Below are positions 1-8,551 of a DNA stretch of 33,984 bases, piece after piece. The stretch is from Ignavibacteria bacterium UBA7675 (GTDB taxonomy: Bacteria > Bacteroidota > Ignavibacteria > Kapaibacteriales > UB7675): positions 1-33,984 of the forward strand of contig DLHF01000045.1 in the NCBI GenBank assembly GCA_002483085.1. The letters are read 5' to 3'. Numbering within the stretch: position 1 is the first letter of the stretch; every line of letters begins with the position of its first letter. Both the position numbers and the translations under genes were made by a program. The notes under the pieces were generated by a model. It was given only the letters and a program-made list of their open reading frames with translations. It was not told the DNA's origin and did not search any database.

Positions 1-69
1 TTTTCAGCATTAATTGAGACTACCGTTTAAGAAGTTTCTTGCCTTTGGTTGAATACGTTGGTTGGCCTT

Positions 70-280
70 CAGTCTCCGGCCTCGCGTGTCCTCTGCACCG
101 CGCGGCACACCCGCCGCGTGTAGGCCGAGTTTTCACCGCATGGAAAGGAGTTCGGCAGGGGCAAAAACAGCGTTGCTGGGCAGTTATGTGCTGCTAATGC
201 GGAGTGGCGCGGAGACCACGCGGCGGGTGTGCCGCGCGGTGCAGAGACCGAACCCACGAGCGAAGACGATAGCGCACAAC
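70..280. repeat. Intergenic modular repeat, copy A (two inverted modules)
   Basis: The stretch before the first gene holds a perfect 30-bp inverted repeat: the left arm is 91-120, the right arm 217-246, and 96 bases separate them. Each arm contains the family block GCGCGGTGCAGAG (reverse-complemented in the left arm). The right arm continues into a degenerate tail ending near 280 in AGCGCACAAC, which resembles the ends of the copies near 16640, 23930, 28080 and 30200. The left flank (CTCCGGCCTC around 75-84) resembles the reversed tail seen near 30205. Copy A therefore looks like two family modules placed head to head. Transcribed RNA would form a very stable long stem. The short open frames here have arginine/proline/alanine-rich low-complexity translations and are not credible genes. 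Confidence 0.8.
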
Positions 281-374
281 TGCATCTATGGCTCGTAGTC
301 GGCACTCACTGCCAGTGGCTTCACAGAAAATTTCGGAATTTTCGCGTTCTGTAGTTATCTTATCTGCTATTCTT

Positions 375-380
375 TATAAT
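375..380 (+). promoter_or_regulatory. Possible -10 element upstream of the sigma factor gene
   Basis: A perfect TATAAT lies at 375-380 in an AT-rich stretch between repeat copy A and the sigma gene at 468. No convincing -35 hexamer sits 16-18 bases upstream, and the sigma factors of this lineage may use other boxes, so this is only a candidate. It would give a leader of about 80 nt. Apart from this site and repeat copy A, I see nothing in 1-467. Confidence 0.25.
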
Positions 381-467
381 CATGTGCAATGAACAGCGAG
401 GGCTTTTGCAGCAAGTTTACCTCTTTGTAACACAATCCGATAGTACACCGTCTTAGGCAATCGCGGC

Positions 468-992
468 ATGCTCCAATACAAACAGGCGGTACAGGAGTAT
501 CGCAGTAACATTTACAACTACGCGTACTACTATCTCCGCAATCGCGAGGAGGCAGAGGACGTTGCCCAGGAAGTGCTGATCAAACTGTGGAATAACTGGA
601 ACAGTATTGATCAGTCGCTACTTCAACCATGGATCATTCGCGTAACGCGCAATGCCAGTATCGACGCGCTTCGCAAGCGCAAGAGCTACCGGTCGCGCGT
701 GGTGAAAGACGCCGACGACTACACGATGATGAGCGCTACTGCTCCGGAGCCTACTCCCGACAGAGCGGTGGAGGGGGAAGATATCCGAACCCGTATCCTT
801 CAGGCACTCGACGAGGTAAAAGAGCCATATAAGAGCGTTGTGATCCTGCGCGAGATCGAAGATATGAAGTACGAGGAGATCAGCCAGGCTCTGGAGATTC
901 CGCTGAACACGGTTAAAGTATATTTACACCGTGGCCGTCACATGATAAGAAATATTTTACGAAGGACGACCAATAATGAAATCAACAGATAA
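468..992 (+). CDS. ECF-type RNA polymerase sigma factor
   Basis: This 174-residue protein is a sigma-70 family factor of the extracytoplasmic-function type. Region 2 spans about residues 8-75 and has the typical EEAEDVAQEVLIKLW helix and the SIDALRKRK stretch. A short acidic linker (about 80-115) follows. Region 4 spans about residues 118-165 with the helix-turn-helix YEEISQALEIPLNTVKVYLH that reads the -35 element. The length is normal for the family, and there is no sigma region 1 or 3. The ATG at 468 has only a weak ribosome site, but it leaves region 2 complete. The last 17 bases overlap the start of the next gene, which encodes a zinc-finger membrane anti-sigma factor. This is the usual arrangement in which the partner holds the sigma factor inactive until an envelope signal arrives. 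The regulon is unknown. Confidence 0.93.
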   Translation: MLQYKQAVQEYRSNIYNYAYYYLRNREEAEDVAQEVLIKLWNNWNSIDQSLLQPWIIRVTRNASIDALRKRKSYRSRVVKDADDYTMMSATAPEPTPDRAVEGEDIRTRILQALDEVKEPYKSVVILREIEDMKYEEISQALEIPLNTVKVYLHRGRHMIRNILRRTTNNEINR

Positions 993-1551
993 AACCTTGT
1001 CCTGCGAGGATGTTCTCGAACGCGTGGAGGCATTTGTCGACTGCGACTTGCCGCCCGACGAGACTCCATTAGTAGAAGTACACCTAAGTGCGTGTAAGCT
1101 CTGTGCTGATGAAGTAGCATTTGCGCGCGAGATGCAGGTATCGCTTCGCTCTTTCCATAAAATGGAATGTCCCGACCGGGTGGTAGAAGCAGTGTACCGC
1201 CATATCGGCGTAGAATCGGTTCAGGCTCCTGTGCCTGTTGTCAGCCGCCCCTCGCTGTGGGAAACTATTCGCCTGTGGTTCTCTGGACCTCGGCTGGCTC
1301 CTGCGCTTGGCTTTGCAGTTGTTGTTGTTATTGCCGGTGCTTGGCTGCTGAAACCCGGTGCTTCGCATGAACCAAGCGAAGCCGAAGTTGCAAGCGCCAA
1401 ACGCCAGGTAGAGTGGACACTGGCCTATTTAGGCTCGGTGAATGAAAAAGTAGCGGCGGTAGCAACTGGAACAGCAGTGCAACCCTATATCGTAGAGCCG
1501 GTGCAACGCGCCGTTGAGACAGCACTACAGTCAAATTCAACACTTGAATAA
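976..1551 (+). CDS. Membrane-anchored zinc-finger anti-sigma factor
   Basis: This 191-residue protein begins inside the end of the sigma gene (17-base overlap), so translation is probably coupled. The cytoplasmic N-terminus has the zinc-binding anti-sigma signature Hx3Cx2C (H36, C40, C43 in HLSACKLCADE), with further cysteines at 10 and 23. One hydrophobic segment (about residues 108-125) should place the remaining ~65 residues, ending in an alanine/valine-rich tail, in the periplasm. By family knowledge the N-terminal domain binds and inhibits the ECF sigma factor encoded just upstream. The periplasmic part has no recognisable sensor domain. The assignment rests on the motif, topology and gene order. 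Confidence 0.88.
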   Translation: MKSTDKTLSCEDVLERVEAFVDCDLPPDETPLVEVHLSACKLCADEVAFAREMQVSLRSFHKMECPDRVVEAVYRHIGVESVQAPVPVVSRPSLWETIRLWFSGPRLAPALGFAVVVVIAGAWLLKPGASHEPSEAEVASAKRQVEWTLAYLGSVNEKVAAVATGTAVQPYIVEPVQRAVETALQSNSTLE

Positions 1552-1581
1552 TCTCTTCTCTTATTTACGCGGAGTTCCTGC

Positions 1582-2130
1582 ATGATACGTTCTATACACT
1601 CTGTATTGTTTGTCCTTTTTGCCTTTTGTACCGTTGCGCTCTGTGCGCAGGAATGGCGCTCAAGCCCGGGGTATATCGACTTCGGCACTCTGGGGCTATT
1701 CCAAGGGGAAAAGGAAAACGTGGAAATTTTTCTCGATGACAACTTGCTCGAAATGGTAGCTGAGGCTACCAAAGACAAAGACCCCGAGCTGGCCGCAGAA
1801 CTGCGCGGCCTGAATCTGATACAGGTAAAAGGCTTTGGCATGCGAGCCGACCTCATCGACCAAGTCAGCAATAAGATCGCGTCGATTGTGTCTACGCTCG
1901 AACGCGATGGTTGGAAGCCCGCTGCTAAAATGCGGATGAAAAAAGACGACCAGGCTCATGTGTATATGAAAACAAGTGGCGGTAAGTGCGTTGGTATTAT
2001 CGCAATGGTGATGGATAAAGAAAAGATGATGTTTGTCAATATCGTCGGTGCAGATATCAACACAGCGCGACTTGGCAAGCTCGGTAAAAAATTCAATATC
2101 GACTCGCTGAAGGATGTCTCGCCCCGCTGA
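1582..2130 (+). CDS. Exported DUF4252-like protein
   Basis: This 182-residue protein starts 30 bases after the anti-sigma gene with a GGAG ribosome site. The first ~22 residues form a signal peptide (hydrophobic core FVLFAFCTVALC, likely cut after CAQ). The mature part ends in a segment typical of DUF4252 proteins (VNIVGADINTARLGKLGKKF). These are small exported proteins of unknown function that often sit beside ECF sigma/anti-sigma pairs in Bacteroidota. There is no lipobox cysteine in the usual position, so it is probably periplasmic rather than lipidated. The three genes look like one unit, and this protein may be a target or accessory of the sigma system. That role is inferred from position only. 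Confidence 0.72.
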   Translation: MIRSIHSVLFVLFAFCTVALCAQEWRSSPGYIDFGTLGLFQGEKENVEIFLDDNLLEMVAEATKDKDPELAAELRGLNLIQVKGFGMRADLIDQVSNKIASIVSTLERDGWKPAAKMRMKKDDQAHVYMKTSGGKCVGIIAMVMDKEKMMFVNIVGADINTARLGKLGKKFNIDSLKDVSPR

Positions 2131-2153
2131 TCGCATATTGATCCTTTTATAAG

Positions 2154-2187
2154 AAAAAGCCGTGGAGAATTTCCCCACGGCTTTTTT
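2154..2187. terminator. Bidirectional rho-independent terminator
   Basis: A stem pairs GCCGTGG (2159-2165) with CCACGGC (2175-2181) and is flanked by A5 on the left and T6 on the right. It therefore works in both directions, between the plus-strand DUF4252-like gene and the convergent outer-membrane protein gene. Confidence 0.9.
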
Positions 2188-2210
2188 GCTTACTGCGATG
2201 CTGCACTCTG

Positions 2211-2975
2211 TTAGAAGAGCAAGGTTACGCCAATACGCCCAACGATCATATCAGTACGCGAGCGCGTAATATCGTAGCGCACGACGGGCTTGTTATCGAC
2301 TTCTTCAATTGTCACCGAACCCGGTTTCAGATATTCTGCTTCGGAGCCCGACAGATAGCGCACGTCAAGGCTGATAAATGCCTCGTGAATGCCTTCATCT
2401 GTCCGGCGTTTTTTCGATGTTTCAGTATTTTCGTCGAGGTCGTTGTACACGCGCACCATGAGGCCACCACCACCGCCGATACTAAATGTAAAATCGTCGA
2501 GATTCACAGAACTTGCAATTTCTTCGTCGGCTTTGCCCTTGTTCTGTATAGCTGTATTGGTATACAAGTAGTTGAAGCCAATCAGCCCGTCTAAATACGG
2601 ACGGATCACGCCTTCGTTGGGGCCTAATCTCAGCAGAAAGTGTCCCTGTACGATGTTGTAGTCGCGCTCTACTTCTACGGTTACATCGGGAATCGTAGAG
2701 CTAAACGGCTCTTGGCGACGTTCGCCACCATACGTCATTATACCAAAATCAAGGCCGAACATGACAGGAGCCAGGCTACCAAAATTATAGCCGATGTGTG
2801 CTCCGAGGCCATAGCTATTTCTGTCGATAGCATCCTTGAACTCCCCGCTCGGAAATCCCATTTGGAATCCTGCTGCTGCATCGACGTATCCTTCGTCCTG
2901 AGCATAAAGCATACCGGTGCCTAAGCTCATCATAGCAAGCGCGCACAAACTGCGCGCAATGTTGTTGGTAAACAT
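2211..2975 (-). CDS. Outer-membrane beta-barrel protein
   Basis: A longer open frame begins at 3053, but the start chosen here is the ATG at 2975. It is preceded by a GAGAGG purine run and gives a clear signal peptide (NNIARSLCALAMMSLGTGMLYA, then QDEG). The 254-residue product alternates short beta-strand-like segments (for example YGLGAHIGYNFG, FTFSIGGGGGLMVRVY, FISLDVRYLSG) and ends with an aromatic residue in MIVGRIGVTLLF, the terminal-phenylalanine signal of outer-membrane barrels. The pattern fits the OmpA-like/porin-family 'OMP_b-brl' group of 8-10 strands. There is no OmpA peptidoglycan-binding domain. It lies 81 bases downstream of metG on the same strand and converges on the DUF4252-like gene. 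Substrate or function cannot be read from the sequence. Confidence 0.75.
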   Translation of the reverse strand: MFTNNIARSLCALAMMSLGTGMLYAQDEGYVDAAAGFQMGFPSGEFKDAIDRNSYGLGAHIGYNFGSLAPVMFGLDFGIMTYGGERRQEPFSSTIPDVTVEVERDYNIVQGHFLLRLGPNEGVIRPYLDGLIGFNYLYTNTAIQNKGKADEEIASSVNLDDFTFSIGGGGGLMVRVYNDLDENTETSKKRRTDEGIHEAFISLDVRYLSGSEAEYLKPGSVTIEEVDNKPVVRYDITRSRTDMIVGRIGVTLLF

Positions 2976-3056
2976 ACCTCTCAAAACTCTCAAAAAATAA
3001 ATGATAGAAGGGCGGCGGCGGCATGATACGACGCCCTGGCGCAAATGTTGCACGCT

Positions 3057-5231
3057 CTATCGAACTTCAGTCCCCGGAGCTATACCGTCTGTATCAGGCT
3101 GGATAAGCGACAAGCCACCATCGGGCGTATTGGCCGCCAGCAACATCCCCTGCGACTCCACACCCATCAGGCGCGCGGGCTGAAGGTTGGCTACAACCAC
3201 GACCGTCTTGCCGAGAAGCGATTCCGGTTCGTAGTGTTTGCCAATGCCAGCTACAATCTGCCGCTGCTCCGAACCGAGGTCTACTTGGAGTTTCAGCAGT
3301 TTATCCGATTTGGGCACTCGTTCAGCGCCGACGACTTTCCCCGTGCGCAGATGAATATTCTTAAAGTCGTTAATGGTCACCAGCGAAGAGGGCTCCTCTA
3401 CAGGCGCTACCTGCACACTGGTTTCAGTCTGCTTACCGGCACCGAGCTTTGCTACTTGCTCCGCGATTTTTTCATCGGGTATCGGATCGAAGAGTTTTCC
3501 CGGTGGAACAGCTATCACCGTACCTTCGGGCACAAGTGGCTGGCCGATGGCAGACCATTTGCGTTCGGAACTCGCTCCTACTATCGCCAGCATTGTTTCG
3601 GAGGCAAAGGGCAGCACAGGAGCAAAAGCAATACCCAGCGAGCGAACGGCTTGCGCGCAGATATACAGAGTGCGCGCGCATTCATCGGGCTGATTTTTAA
3701 TAGCTTTCCAAGGTTCTGTATCATTGAAATACTTATTAGCCGCTTGAGCGAGATTCATTGTCTCGCTTACGGCATCGCGCAGACGGAAACTTTCGTATTT
3801 ACCTGCGATAATTCGTGCTCCCTGCACAAGAGCTATAATAAGCCGCACATCTGCCTGCGAGAAATAATGCAGGTATTTAGGCACAAGGTCTTCGAGCAGT
3901 TGCTCGGCGTCGCAGTCGCCAGCGCGGGCAATATCATCGGCGAGCAGTTTCCACGCCTCTGGCAGTTTGCGGAATTTCTCCGGCAGCACGGGTACTTTAC
4001 CATCGAACTTTGTAAGCAGGAACTGCATCGAGCGATTATTGAAATTGCCGAGTTTATTCGCCAGATCATTCACACGCACCTGAAATTCCTTCCACGTAAA
4101 ATCGGTGTCGCGTGCTTCCGGCAGCGCCATTGCCAGCGCGTAGCGAAGAGCATCTACATGCTGATCTTCGGGGAAATCGGCGAGATATTCCTTCAGATCA
4201 ATACCCCAGTTGCGCGATTTCGAGAACTTTTCGCCTTCGAGATTGAGAAATTCATTGCCGGGCACATTGTCGGGCAGAATATAGCCACCTCTTGCCATCA
4301 GCATCGCGGGAAAAATAAGCGTATGGAACACGATATTGTCTTTGCCGATAAATGCGATATAACGTGTACCTTCGTCCTGCCACCATTTTTGCCAAGCGTC
4401 TGGCGTGCCTTGCTGTTCGGCCCACACTTTCGTAGCGGAGATATAGCCTATAGGTGCTTCAAACCAGACATAGATTACCTTGCCTTGGGCGTTTTCTATG
4501 GGCACGGGAATGCCCCAGTCGAGGTCGCGCGTAATAGCGCGGTCGCCAAGCCCTTGCCGCAGCCAGGAATGCGACTGCTGGAGTACATTATCCTTCCAGT
4601 CCCCTTCATGCGACTGTATATAACCCTCTAGCAGCTTCTGGAACTCGCCCAGCCGGAAGTACCAATGGGTAGTCCTTTTCACAACGGGTGTATTGCCACT
4701 TACGAGGCTACGTGGGCTTTTAAGATCGAGCTGATTGTAGTAGGCGCCACAGCGGTCACACTGGTCGCCCCGGGCTTTGTCGTAGCTGCAATTTGGGCAG
4801 ATACCTTCTACAAAGCGGTCGGGAAGAAACATCTGGGCGGTGGCATCATAGAACTGCTCTTCTTCCTTTTCGGAAAAAGCTCCTTTATTGTACAGATCGA
4901 GGAAAAACTCCTGCGCTGTATTATAGTGGACAGGCAGCGATGTGCGTGAGTACACATCGAAGCTCATACCCAGCCTGCGAAAAGCCTGTTCATTTGCTGT
5001 GTGGTATTTATCGATAATAGCCTGTGGCGTAGTCTTTTCTTTTTCCGCAGAAATAGAAATGGCAGCACCATGTTCATCGGATCCACACACGAAAAGAATG
5101 TCTTGCCCGTTCATTCGCTGGAATCGCACATACAGATCGGCTGGCAAATACGCACCGGCGCAGTGCCCCAGATGAATGTATCCATTGGCATAAGGCAGAG
5201 CGGCTGTAACAAGGATGCGCTGACTACTCAT
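3057..5231 (-). CDS. metG: Methionine--tRNA ligase with C-terminal tRNA-binding domain
   Basis: This 724-residue cytosolic enzyme charges tRNA-Met with methionine using ATP. The class I signature is GYIHLGH (residues 17-23) and the second signature is FSKSR (336-340), the KMSKS loop. A zinc knuckle has C145, C148, C158 and C161 in CPNC...CDRC. The anticodon-binding helical domain covers roughly 385-560. From about residue 620 there is an EMAP-II/Trbp111-type OB-fold (VTINDFKNIHLRTGKVV) that helps hold tRNA. This long form is typical of Bacteroidota and relatives. The ATG at 5231 gives the standard N-terminus (MSSQRILVTAALPYANG). The plus-strand frame of 528 codons inside this gene is only its antisense shadow. 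Confidence 0.97.
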   Translation of the reverse strand: MSSQRILVTAALPYANGYIHLGHCAGAYLPADLYVRFQRMNGQDILFVCGSDEHGAAISISAEKEKTTPQAIIDKYHTANEQAFRRLGMSFDVYSRTSLPVHYNTAQEFFLDLYNKGAFSEKEEEQFYDATAQMFLPDRFVEGICPNCSYDKARGDQCDRCGAYYNQLDLKSPRSLVSGNTPVVKRTTHWYFRLGEFQKLLEGYIQSHEGDWKDNVLQQSHSWLRQGLGDRAITRDLDWGIPVPIENAQGKVIYVWFEAPIGYISATKVWAEQQGTPDAWQKWWQDEGTRYIAFIGKDNIVFHTLIFPAMLMARGGYILPDNVPGNEFLNLEGEKFSKSRNWGIDLKEYLADFPEDQHVDALRYALAMALPEARDTDFTWKEFQVRVNDLANKLGNFNNRSMQFLLTKFDGKVPVLPEKFRKLPEAWKLLADDIARAGDCDAEQLLEDLVPKYLHYFSQADVRLIIALVQGARIIAGKYESFRLRDAVSETMNLAQAANKYFNDTEPWKAIKNQPDECARTLYICAQAVRSLGIAFAPVLPFASETMLAIVGASSERKWSAIGQPLVPEGTVIAVPPGKLFDPIPDEKIAEQVAKLGAGKQTETSVQVAPVEEPSSLVTINDFKNIHLRTGKVVGAERVPKSDKLLKLQVDLGSEQRQIVAGIGKHYEPESLLGKTVVVVANLQPARLMGVESQGMLLAANTPDGGLSLIQPDTDGIAPGTEVR

Positions 5232-5484
5232 AGGTTTGACCGTAGAAACCGGAACAGAAAAATGCTAAAATACAAAAAATCGGGATTCTACGGCTGTAGC
5301 ACTTCCTTTCTGTGCGACCCCTTTTCTCGTTGTTTTCAACACAATCACCTGGCATACGCCTGTTGTTAGGGATTGAAGTACCTTAAAGCAAAGCTTGAAG
5401 CAACAGTGCCAAGCAGTTGCGAGACTGGTCGATGCCAGAAGTTCGGCATTTTCTATTAAAAATCATTCATGATGTTGAAAACTT

Positions 5485-5513
5485 TTGCATTAGTGAGAAT
5501 CATACTTTATATT
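5485..5513 (+). promoter_or_regulatory. Candidate sigma-70-like promoter for the lytic transglycosylase
   Basis: TTGCAT (5485-5490) and TATATT (5508-5513) are separated by exactly 17 bases, and transcription would begin near 5520. That leaves a leader of about 35 nt before a strong ribosome site (AGGAGG, 5547-5552) and the ATG at 5556. The rest of the 324-base space between the divergent metG and this gene shows nothing else I can name. Confidence 0.4.
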
Positions 5514-5555
5514 CAACCTCGTTTTTCCTCTCATCTCAATAACACAGGAGGTACA

Positions 5556-8018
5556 ATGGCAGGGACTCCTCGCTATTACGTATCGGTAGCGGTATTGCTG
5601 TTCGCCATGGCAGTTTTTGCCGTAGGATGTTCTTCGGTACGGTACACGAGTAGTAACAACGGTTCAGGGGAAAAGGAAGGCGCTACTCTACCTGCATATC
5701 AGGATGAATACGCGGATCTCGACGACGCATCTTCCTCTTCTTCTATTAACGACCGATTAGTTACCGGAAAGCTCGAATCTGCCCGCCAGAAGTATCTGCG
5801 CGCGCTCACTTTTATCGACCGTGGCGATACAACAAATGCCGCCCACGCATTCGAAGAAGCTATCGAGGTTCTGAATGCAATCGTCAACTACCCGAACATC
5901 GAGGACAATCCCGAGTTCGCGGATTTGATGCAGTCTATTATCGAAGATTACGAGAGCTATATCCAGAGCATCGACAATCTGAGCGAGAACTCCTCGATTG
6001 CCGTGCTTCGCGATAAGTTTTTCCAGGAAGTAGACTCCTATGCTACTTCGGCTTCCGGTGCTGCCGATGCAAAAAACTCTGTAGGAGTGATCAAGGTCCC
6101 AAGCACAGGTGTCGCACCTGCTTTTACAGCGGTACAAGGCGAATTGCAGATCGACATGCCCGATAACGAGTATGTTCGCAATTGTATCACGTTCTTTACC
6201 AGTGCTAAAGGTCAGAAGTTCTTCAATAAGTGGCTGCCGCGTGCAGGCCGCTGGTTCCCTATGATGCGCAAAGTGGCTAAAGAAGAAGGCGTACCCGAGG
6301 AAATTATCTACCTGTCTATTGTAGAGAGCGGACTGGATCCCAACGCAGTTTCCTCAGCTAAAGCTGTGGGGCTGTGGCAGTTTATTAAGTCCACAGGCGA
6401 GATGTACGGTTTGGATGCCAATTACTGGATCGACGAGCGGCGCGATCCTGAAAAGGCTACACGTGCTGCTATGCGTCACCTGAAAGACCTTTACAATGAG
6501 TTTGGCAATTGGCACCTTGCTCTGGCCGCATACAACTGCGGTATGGGTGGTGTACGCCGCACTATTGCACGCTCCGGCAAGACGAGTCCCGACTACTGGG
6601 AAATCCGCGATTTCCTGCCGCGCGAAACACGTGGCTATGTGCCTCTGTTTATTGCGGCTGCCAAAATTTCGATCAACCCCGAGCAATATGGTTTTACCGA
6701 TGTTTCGTTTGAAGATGCTTACGACTACGAAACTGCTTCCGTCTCCGAATCTGTAGACCTCCGCGCACTTGCAAAATGCGCCAATACGACGATTGAAGAG
6801 CTCAAAGCGCTGAACCCGGAGTTAGTGCAGGGGTGTACCCCTCCGAATACACAGAACTATGCGCTGAAGCTGCCTCGCGGCACAAAAGAAACGTTTGCCT
6901 ATAACTTTGAGCAACTACCCGATACCGAAAAACGCTCTTGGGTGTACCACAAAGTTCGCAAGAAAGAAACGCTTGTGGAAATTGCAGAGCAATACGGTAG
7001 TTCTGTCGATCTTATAGCCGACGCAAACAATCTTTCAGGTAAAAGGAAACGCCTGCGCGCTGGTACGATGATACGCGTTCCGGTAGGTGCTGCTGCTGAA
7101 TCTGGCGAAACGGCAATCGCTGAATCCCGCTCAAATAGCGAGTCGAAAACTCCAGAAGCCGCTACTGCCCCGCAGAAAAAATCCGAGCCTGCTGTAGCTG
7201 CCATCAAGGCAGAGCAACGCACTGAGCCATCTACTGGCAACAAGAAAATTTACCATCAGGTACGCCGCAGCGAAACGCTGCACAGTATTGCCAACCGCTA
7301 TGGGGTGCGTATTGCCGACCTGCGGAATTGGAATAATATCCCGTATGACTCTGATAATATCCAGGTAAATACGAACCTCGTTGTATATCTCGGCAAGGAA
7401 GCCACACAGGTGGCCAGCGCGACTCCAACTGCCGAACGCACAGCCCCGGTTGCCGAACACCAGACAGCTTCCATTGTAAAACACAAGGTTCGCCGTGGCG
7501 AAACAGTGGCGACAATTGCCGATGATTATGGTGTATCGATAAGCGAGATTCGCAAAAATAACAATCTGAACAGCCGCAGTAAAATTCGTGTAGGCCAAAC
7601 CCTGAAAGTGCCTTCAAGCGGTAGCCGCCAAGAAACGGCGATTGCATCTGCAAGGCAGCAGACACGTGGTAAAAATTTGGTAACGCACCGAGTGCGCCGT
7701 GGCGAAACGCTGAACGGCATTGCTTCGATGTACGGTGTGGACGAGCGCGAAATTGTGCGCTGGAATCCCGGAGATATCAAAGGCAGCACAGTATATCACG
7801 GTACGCGCCTGAAAATCTACAGCGACAATGTTGCCAAAGGAAGTTCTACTTCTTCTGGTCGCGAAGGCCGTGCTCCGAAGACCTATAAAATTCGCAAAGG
7901 CGACACTCTTGGTACTATCGCCGGAAAATTCGGTGTTAGTGTTGCGCGGCTGAAGAAGCTGAACAAAAGTTTAGACGAGCGCAGCCTGCAAGTAGGAACG
8001 TCGATCCGCCTTCAGTAA
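5556..8018 (+). CDS. MltD-like membrane-bound lytic transglycosylase with LysM repeats
   Basis: An upstream in-frame ATG exists at 5469, but AGGAGG at 5547-5552 sets the start at 5556, giving 820 residues. The N-terminus is a lipoprotein signal ending at FAVGC (C25). After a helical region, the SLT (lysozyme-like) domain covers about residues 220-340, with the catalytic glutamate E257 in IVESGLDP, followed by AVGLWQFIKSTG and LALAAYNCG. These enzymes cleave the MurNAc-GlcNAc bond of peptidoglycan to give 1,6-anhydroMurNAc ends. One degenerate and then five clear LysM modules follow (starting at VYHKVRKKET, IYHQVRRSET, VKHKVRRGET, VTHRVRRGET and KTYKIRKGDT), separated by Ala/Thr/Glu-rich linkers. 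They should bind peptidoglycan from the outer-membrane anchor. Five or six modules is more than the two of E. coli MltD. It stands alone between the divergent metG and a terminator. Confidence 0.92.
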   Translation: MAGTPRYYVSVAVLLFAMAVFAVGCSSVRYTSSNNGSGEKEGATLPAYQDEYADLDDASSSSSINDRLVTGKLESARQKYLRALTFIDRGDTTNAAHAFEEAIEVLNAIVNYPNIEDNPEFADLMQSIIEDYESYIQSIDNLSENSSIAVLRDKFFQEVDSYATSASGAADAKNSVGVIKVPSTGVAPAFTAVQGELQIDMPDNEYVRNCITFFTSAKGQKFFNKWLPRAGRWFPMMRKVAKEEGVPEEIIYLSIVESGLDPNAVSSAKAVGLWQFIKSTGEMYGLDANYWIDERRDPEKATRAAMRHLKDLYNEFGNWHLALAAYNCGMGGVRRTIARSGKTSPDYWEIRDFLPRETRGYVPLFIAAAKISINPEQYGFTDVSFEDAYDYETASVSESVDLRALAKCANTTIEELKALNPELVQGCTPPNTQNYALKLPRGTKETFAYNFEQLPDTEKRSWVYHKVRKKETLVEIAEQYGSSVDLIADANNLSGKRKRLRAGTMIRVPVGAAAESGETAIAESRSNSESKTPEAATAPQKKSEPAVAAIKAEQRTEPSTGNKKIYHQVRRSETLHSIANRYGVRIADLRNWNNIPYDSDNIQVNTNLVVYLGKEATQVASATPTAERTAPVAEHQTASIVKHKVRRGETVATIADDYGVSISEIRKNNNLNSRSKIRVGQTLKVPSSGSRQETAIASARQQTRGKNLVTHRVRRGETLNGIASMYGVDEREIVRWNPGDIKGSTVYHGTRLKIYSDNVAKGSSTSSGREGRAPKTYKIRKGDTLGTIAGKFGVSVARLKKLNKSLDERSLQVGTSIRLQ

Positions 8019-8040
8019 AAAAATGTAGACCGTCAGTTTT

Positions 8041-8076
8041 ACAACGGCACTACTCTTGCAAGAGTGGTGCCGTTGT
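8041..8076 (+). terminator. Terminator hairpin after the lytic transglycosylase gene
   Basis: CAACGGCACTACTCTT (8042-8057) pairs with AAGAGTGGTGCCGTTG (8060-8075), with one G-T wobble and a very tight loop. It is followed only by TTGTTTAG, so the U-tract is weak, but its position 25 bases after the stop codon fits termination or 3'-end protection. Confidence 0.7.
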
Positions 8077-8223
8077 TGTTTAGCGCGGGGTGGGCAGCTA
8101 TGAGAGCTTGTTGGGGAACTTTGCAAGAGTCTGGTAAGTTTTTAAACGTATCTTTTCCGCTGGAGGAAGATAGTTCTGGATGTGCAGACTTGGGATGCTC
8201 CGTTCTTCCCGCTGTGACTACAG

Positions 8224-8359
8224 AGAGGCTTCGTCATGTGTGCTGTCTGCTTTCCGGCGGTGTCGGACGATGTTATCAAGAGGCAGCTATTGCGACCGGC
8301 GGCAGCGACATCATCCGCTCATCATTCTTATGACGTGCGCCGCAGCGATGCCCGTATCT
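8224..8359 (-). repeat. Intergenic modular repeat, copy F (diverged, reversed)
   Basis: In the 480-base space before the dehydrogenase gene, reading the minus strand gives ACGGGCATCGCTGCG (ending block near 8345-8356), then GTCGCTGCCGCCGGTCGC (about 8294-8311), in the same order as the blocks of the copies at 23694 and 27828. On the plus strand ATCATTCTTATGA (about 8322-8334) matches the ATCATTCCTATGAT of the 23694 copy. The far end near 8226-8236 is only weakly similar, so the boundary is approximate. The remaining bases of the gap carry no gene I can support. Confidence 0.5.
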
Positions 8360-8551
8360 CTTATTATCTACTCATACAACATTTGGAGCTTTCGCAGCAA
8401 CTTCACCGTAGGTATAGGGATGTGAGAGCTAACAAGAGTTATAGCCGCACGGGGTATGGTGTAGAGCAGAGCCAATGTTTTCCGCAGCGATAAGCGATAT
8501 CAGTTGTCGTTTCTATCATATCTTAAACTGAAGTACTATACAGGAGATACT

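Noticed and set aside
62..305. Two 78-codon frames on opposite strands in repeat copy A
   Set aside because: Both arise from the inverted repeat (shared RRVCRAVQR text) and lack ribosome sites.
3045..4631. 528-codon plus-strand open frame
   Set aside because: It lies wholly antisense to metG, whose motifs are complete; the translation has no family features.
5232..5555. tRNA or riboswitch in the metG/transglycosylase divergent space
   Set aside because: No cloverleaf, T-loop or T-box/S-box signature could be found; only a promoter candidate remains.
8064..8493. Plus-strand frames of 81-89 codons before the dehydrogenase gene
   Set aside because: They overlap the terminator and repeat copy F, and their translations are cysteine/serine-rich noise.
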